A DNA stretch of 64,000 nt, from NCBI RefSeq assembly GCF_004303025.1, contig NZ_PJQW01000003.1, positions 1 to 64,000 of the forward strand, written 5' to 3'. The translations under genes and the position numbers were made by a program. Source of the DNA: Flavobacterium sp. J27. Lineage in GTDB: Bacteria > Bacteroidota > Bacteroidia > Flavobacteriales > Flavobacteriaceae. This document shows, piece by piece, positions 60,701-64,000 of this stretch (position 1 is the first letter of the stretch; every line of letters begins with the position of its first letter). The notes under the pieces are model-generated. The model saw only the letters and a list, made by a program, of their open reading frames with translations. It was not told the origin of the DNA and ran no database searches.

Positions 60701-61837
60701 ACGCATCTTAATAGATTAAATTTACCCACTCCATTTGATAAAGAAATTATATTTTTTGACACTTCAAATACCTCAAATCCTTATGAAATAAAAAGTGAAA
60801 ATTCTGTAAAAAACGATACAGAAGCTAAATACATATCAGAGTTCATTTTACCAGAATTGTTCAAAAATGGTGTTTATAAGAAAAATATTGCAATAATAGC
60901 ACCTTATAAATTTCAAGTTTCGAATATTAAGAATTTTATAAAGAAATCAACGTTATGCCAACAAAAAAATATTGATGTAGCAACACTAGATTCTTTCCAA
61001 GGTAAGGAATACGATATCATTATTTTTAGTTTTACAAGAGCATCAAATTTTTCAAAACCAACAATTATAAATGGTAAAAAGATATCAAATAAAGTTGGTT
61101 TTTTAGACGATGCAAGAAGATTGAATGTAGCATTTAGTAGAGCAAAGAAAAAATTAATTTTAGTTGGCAATGCGACAACTTTAACCGACAAACGTTCTCA
61201 CTTCGACCTTCTTTTTAATTATACAGATTTATTTAAAAAGTTAGTAAAACTAAGTAAGAATAGAGATATAGGAAACTTAATAAACATTGCTAATTATAAT
61301 AGTAGCATAAAATCATTCAAAAATTTTTATAAAGAGTACAAGGAAGGAGATATTGTAGAAGCAAAATTTGATAACATAGGTAAAACAAATGAAAAAATGT
61401 TTGGAGCTTTCTTTTATATTGATGGTGTAAAAGCTTTATTACCTAAATCACATATCCCTAATCATCAATTAAAATACTTTGAAAGTTTGGAGAAAGGGCA
61501 AACTGTCAAATTATCGATATATAAAATAGATAAAGATCAAGAAAGAATAACGTTAATATTACCATTATCAAAAAAGGAAAGAGATAATATTGCTTTGAGT
61601 AAGAGAAATAAGTATTGGGATTCAATAAAAGATAATCTTTCTGTAGACAAAACTATTAAAGCAATAATTACAAAGAAAGTCGAATTTGGTTATTTTGTCA
61701 AATTAGATAACATTTTTGATGCATTACTTCACAATCGACAAATTCCAGAGAATTACATTGTGAATATAAATGATGAAATTGAAGTCAAAATCCATGAAAT
61801 AGATTACAATAAAAAACAAATAGCGGTAAAAATATAA
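57701..61837 (+). CDS. Superfamily 1 (Upf1-like) helicase with IF2-N-like and S1-like domains
   Basis: This is a 1378-residue protein. Residues 1-60 (VIRINKVLRELNISLDRAVD, FLKEKDIEIES) match the IF2-N domain otherwise seen in translation factor IF-2. Residues about 95-175 and 185-245 look like S1 RNA-binding folds (IGSNIKAVILKIDEKKKQII). The helicase core has Walker A GPPGTGKT at 678-685, DEAG at 883-886, LVGDQMQLPP, DSFQGKEYDIIIFSFTRAS and RRLNVAFSRAKKKLILVG. Two S1-like domains end the protein (EGDIVEAKFDNI, then KTIKAIITKKVEFGYFVKLD). It is probably ATP-driven on RNA or RNA-DNA hybrids. It is followed after one base by a winged-helix gene and a PLD nuclease gene, so I infer one complex or defence operon. 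Confidence 0.85.
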   Translation: MPNNRVIRINKVLRELNISLDRAVDFLKEKDIEIESSPNAKISQSEYDLLCYQFSYDNRKKEASMEVMHRLVLNKNRSEIQEKEAQKKIKNDKRLFTIDNVVDVSITKIIAPSQIITSYVAGYTGRLSVLDISWSFPQGEEIFKKYKIGSNIKAVILKIDEKKKQIILSQKHLVTPLNQTAKWQKIKRGEEVNLEIVQSLHKNYIVKTNNSLFGLLSRNVDKETLNKEVFRVNAKLNKASLLEFIPIVHQNHEESKYERLIEEHASFIKPELRTFSKFKQSILGNTASKEQLKCIEKGFQLDNNIFSKEIDTGVTFYIQFRMSDASYENNFKSQAIPYFLNGEKYNDANEKALLDKLSDEKYWFKLNKRIDNKNNKENEPNEIIGFTLYNNEINFYGEVIKNNKVKDVNFLIKNFSFGQSFHSASKAKKNNEKYGSFLLNNKVKLVAPNGVIPFDDSQSKFLNYCVTKTECFEIYQNLKIESGEILKQEGRTLGIIDKFLEYQIDLLKKDKANSIEIKGFERVKSNKGNSAIQIHQVVGDRLELAEDNIVNIRVLKDEKKQKISEGVISIINDEYQIDFINEINLTNLEKGFYIDVKVSTRQFDIQREIIKDFLERKIKIDHIESLLVNPDKVKNPIKKQVTFINEDLQRTKEEQPDNNQIKAVEKAIGNQNVFLIQGPPGTGKTTVIAEIIEQLTKKGEKILVTGQNHVAVDNVLEKISKKPNLNLLRVGNIERIDESLVKYCYENLVEEYKLDFKKFITNQKELTKLLLAFNENNTEATEQRSRFKDKVYQLAGNYNSQKETFIQKHFLLRDNVSNLSEQELIETITILENWENSFSKEYEILLQPFIYNSVDVVFATCIGIKGDKIFRETNFKFDTVIIDEAGKANIAESLVAMELGKKIILVGDQMQLPPYMDSSLLDKNDKNSFPNSIYGYGFTEDEIAHALKTSFFEFLINRITVDLFPKENKEMLNYQHRMHPNIGKFVSESFYDTEVEMGSRTHLNRLNLPTPFDKEIIFFDTSNTSNPYEIKSENSVKNDTEAKYISEFILPELFKNGVYKKNIAIIAPYKFQVSNIKNFIKKSTLCQQKNIDVATLDSFQGKEYDIIIFSFTRASNFSKPTIINGKKISNKVGFLDDARRLNVAFSRAKKKLILVGNATTLTDKRSHFDLLFNYTDLFKKLVKLSKNRDIGNLINIANYNSSIKSFKNFYKEYKEGDIVEAKFDNIGKTNEKMFGAFFYIDGVKALLPKSHIPNHQLKYFESLEKGQTVKLSIYKIDKDQERITLILPLSKKERDNIALSKRNKYWDSIKDNLSVDKTIKAIITKKVEFGYFVKLDNIFDALLHNRQIPENYIVNINDEIEVKIHEIDYNKKQIAVKI

Positions 61838-61838
61838 T

Positions 61839-63200
61839 ATGGGTTTATTTAGCTTAGATATCGAAAAAATTTACAAGGAACTTTCAGTAAAAGGTGAAAA
61901 AATTCTTGGTATGTTTTGCATACAATATCCAATATATTGTATTCATACAAATATTCTAGACAGTTCAATTGATAGTTTAGACAGTTTAGACCAATTAATA
62001 ATAGATTGTTTAAATATAAAATCAAATTATTCACAATTACAATTAGCAGCTATTTTAGGTACTTCAAAAAAATTAATAGAATACCGTATTGATAAATTAA
62101 TTGTAGATAACCATTTAGAAAAAAAAGAAAATAATTTTATTATTACAGAATCAGGTAAAGAAGTTTTTATTAATAAATCATTAAAACGACTTCATAAAAA
62201 ATCATATGACTTTTATTTAGATGGGATTAATTTAAACCCTTTAAGTGAAGATTTTTACAAATTCTATAAAGCCAATTTTTTTAGTGAGTATGATATAGAA
62301 TACTATACAATTAACAAAGGAAAAACTAGTACTAATAGACCGTTTGCTCCAGATATTGTTCATACTCCTATTGCAAAAGAAACTTTAGTAAATAAAATAA
62401 TGGATATCCCTGAACTTGAAAGAGAAAGCTATGCGATTCCATTAGGCTTAGTTGAAATTGAAGATATATCATTTACAAAACTATCATTACCAATTCTAAT
62501 TAATGTTACAAAAAATGAAAATGGAATAAAAAAAGAATTAATTGATGGCTTTGTATTTCATGCTTTTGATAGTGAAAATTCATACTATGATGAAGCACGC
62601 AAAAATGTTATAGGATTTGAAAAGAATTGTATAGAGAGAATCAAAAATTTGCAATTTAAAATTATAATACCCAATAAAGGAGAGGAAGTAAATACAGATA
62701 AAAAACCACTTATTACTTCTAATTGGAATGAAATTGACAAATACAAAGAAAGTAATCAAAAATGTTTTATTTTCAGTAAAGAAGACCTAAAAGAAGTAGT
62801 TGAAAAGCTTTATAACTTAAAAAACGTTGAAATAGAAAATTTGATTAATGAAGAATCTGAAATTGGTATCAACATCACAAAAAAAATGTTGCTTGCTTCA
62901 AATGATAGAAAGACATTATTATCAAATTTATTGAGGGAAAGAGACTATATAATATTAAAAACGTATTATAATGTATTTATGCTCTATTTGTATTATAAAT
63001 CTACAGATGCATTTGTTAATAAAGTAATTAAGTTTAAAAAAATCATTGATGAATATACAAAAAACAAGAAAGATTTTAAGACCATTATTTATTCTTATCC
63101 TGAGTACAAATACGATTTCAGAGAATGTTTAAAAGCAGCCGGTGAATTTGAAGTATTAGAAACTATAGATATTTATAATCACATGTTACAACTTAAGTAA
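61839..63200 (+). CDS. Winged-helix protein of unknown function between helicase and PLD nuclease
   Basis: This 453-residue protein starts one base after the helicase stop. Residues about 45-110 form a winged helix: LDQLIIDCLNIKSNYSQLQL, AAILGTSKKLIEYRIDKLIV, DNHLEKKENNFIITESGKEV. The remainder is mixed and unrecognised, with KTSTNRPFAPDIVHTPIAKE and a late helical part. Its TAA overlaps the next ATG (TAATG). The winged helix suggests nucleic-acid binding or regulation, and the long C-terminal part could bridge the helicase and the nuclease. No family is known to me. Confidence 0.75.
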   Translation: MGLFSLDIEKIYKELSVKGEKILGMFCIQYPIYCIHTNILDSSIDSLDSLDQLIIDCLNIKSNYSQLQLAAILGTSKKLIEYRIDKLIVDNHLEKKENNFIITESGKEVFINKSLKRLHKKSYDFYLDGINLNPLSEDFYKFYKANFFSEYDIEYYTINKGKTSTNRPFAPDIVHTPIAKETLVNKIMDIPELERESYAIPLGLVEIEDISFTKLSLPILINVTKNENGIKKELIDGFVFHAFDSENSYYDEARKNVIGFEKNCIERIKNLQFKIIIPNKGEEVNTDKKPLITSNWNEIDKYKESNQKCFIFSKEDLKEVVEKLYNLKNVEIENLINEESEIGINITKKMLLASNDRKTLLSNLLRERDYIILKTYYNVFMLYLYYKSTDAFVNKVIKFKKIIDEYTKNKKDFKTIIYSYPEYKYDFRECLKAAGEFEVLETIDIYNHMLQLK

Positions 63201-64000
63201 TGAATTTTGAAGTTAAACCTACAGATGTTCTCAATCAAGGAGCATTTATCAACATAGAGAGCCAACAATCTAGTTATAATTTTTATGATTATGAATCTAT
63301 TTATTGTACTCATAAAGAAGATAAAAGACTTAAAGAAGAAATTATTGAAATTATCGATTCGGCAGAAACAGTACTTAAAATTTGTAGTTTTATAATTACT
63401 GATGATGAAATTTTTGAAGTATTAATAGACAAGGCAACATCAACTGATGTCGTTATATTCATATTAACTCAGTTGGATGCTAAAAAAATGACAAGTAGAA
63501 GTAATCATTTAGATTTTATTACAGAGGAAGAAATAGCAGAAAAACCAGAAGAAAAACATTTATCAAATATCAAAAAATTATATGATGTAGGTGTTCATAT
63601 CAGGGCTTCGGTATCTGCTCATGCCAAGTTTATTATTTCCGATAGAGATAAAGGTTTTATTACTAGCGCAAACCTTACAACTCCATCATTAAATGAAAAT
63701 ATGGAATCGGGTGTGTATTTGGATGAAAATAGTAGTCAAGAATTAGATATTTTATTTGATATTATTTATCAAAAAGGAACAAATTATACAAAGTTTTTAG
63801 ATTCATCTAGTTCAAATAAAATGTTTGTAATAAGTTCAGATATCGATGATGCTTTCAAAAATTTACCTGTACCAGAAGATTCAAACCTTAGATACACTTT
63901 TATAGATGAGCATACAAATCTTTTAGAACAAATAATTAAATGTATTAATGAGGCAAATTTATTTATTTATTTATCCACATACAGTATTGTAGGTTTACAA
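63200..64000 (+). CDS. HKD phospholipase D-fold nuclease, partial (3' end outside window)
   Basis: The first 267 residues are visible, starting MNFEVKPTDVLNQGAFINIE. The HKD motif is complete: SAHAKFIISDRDKGFITSAN, with His141, Lys143 and Asp148, then Asn in TSANLTT. A second domain begins near residue 215 (ISSDIDDAFKNLPVPEDSNL, INEANLFIYLSTYSIVGL), as in two-domain PLD enzymes. Such proteins cut nucleic acid in several phage-defence systems and also include lipases. Overlap with the winged-helix gene by one base ties it to the helicase operon. Confidence 0.82.
   Translation, partial: MNFEVKPTDVLNQGAFINIESQQSSYNFYDYESIYCTHKEDKRLKEEIIEIIDSAETVLKICSFIITDDEIFEVLIDKATSTDVVIFILTQLDAKKMTSRSNHLDFITEEEIAEKPEEKHLSNIKKLYDVGVHIRASVSAHAKFIISDRDKGFITSANLTTPSLNENMESGVYLDENSSQELDILFDIIYQKGTNYTKFLDSSSSNKMFVISSDIDDAFKNLPVPEDSNLRYTFIDEHTNLLEQIIKCINEANLFIYLSTYSIVGLQ

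Overview
The window looks like a chromosomal segment of a Flavobacterium or close relative (Bacteroidota). It is AT-rich, start codons lack Shine-Dalgarno sequences, promoters follow the TTTG-N19-TAnnTTTG pattern, and families such as RteC, DUF2490, GLAY-type tyrosine integrases and NhaD/ExbBD/TonB neighbours recur. Positions 1-10.9 kb are ordinary core genome: an endonuclease III-like fragment, acyl-CoA dehydrogenase, AnmK, a TetR-controlled hydrolase, a Glu/Leu-type dehydrogenase, NhaD, an ExbB-ExbD-TonB set, FolC, then tRNA-Val(TAC) and tRNA-Ser(TGA). The tRNA-Ser gene is an integration hot spot. A 20-bp copy of its 3' end (10793-10812) recurs at 32762-32781 and delimits a ~22-kb integrative element. 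This element carries a tyrosine integrase, an RteC-family protein, an excisionase-like HTH protein, a replication-initiator-like protein and a DnaC-like ATPase. It also carries a defence block: a short type II CBASS (SMODS-associated NUDIX-like protein, CD-NTase, E2-like protein), a type I restriction-modification operon with an extra half-length S gene and a YgjP-type peptidase, an AbiE type IV toxin-antitoxin pair, and a PLD-fold nuclease. An antisense four-gene cassette of unknown function (DUF5675 plus small membrane proteins) closes it. A second, closely related integrase (33028-34269) starts right after the second att copy, so a second element lies in tandem. Its right end was not found. 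Its cargo (34.4-57.2 kb) is a string of small cassettes, each a Crp/Fnr, AraC or HxlR regulator with oxidoreductases, DoxX proteins, hydrolases or an exporter. The cassettes are punctuated by dead integrase 3' ends and by RteC genes, one of them frameshifted. Two of these RteC-integrase relic blocks are 512-bp direct repeats of equal length that share the same old disabling mutations. From 57.7 kb to the end is a tightly spaced operon: a 1378-residue superfamily 1 helicase with an IF2-N-like N terminus and S1-like RNA-binding domains at both ends, a winged-helix protein, and an HKD phospholipase-D-fold nuclease cut by the window edge. I could not match this set to a named defence system, and it is the best candidate here for an undescribed one. 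Other notable signals are a two-hairpin intergenic element present twice with covarying stems, arm-site-like repeats beside the two integrases with the same 38-bp geometry but different sequence, a candidate structured RNA before the CBASS operon, and a GC-rich hairpin-rich non-coding block near 27.6-28.3 kb.
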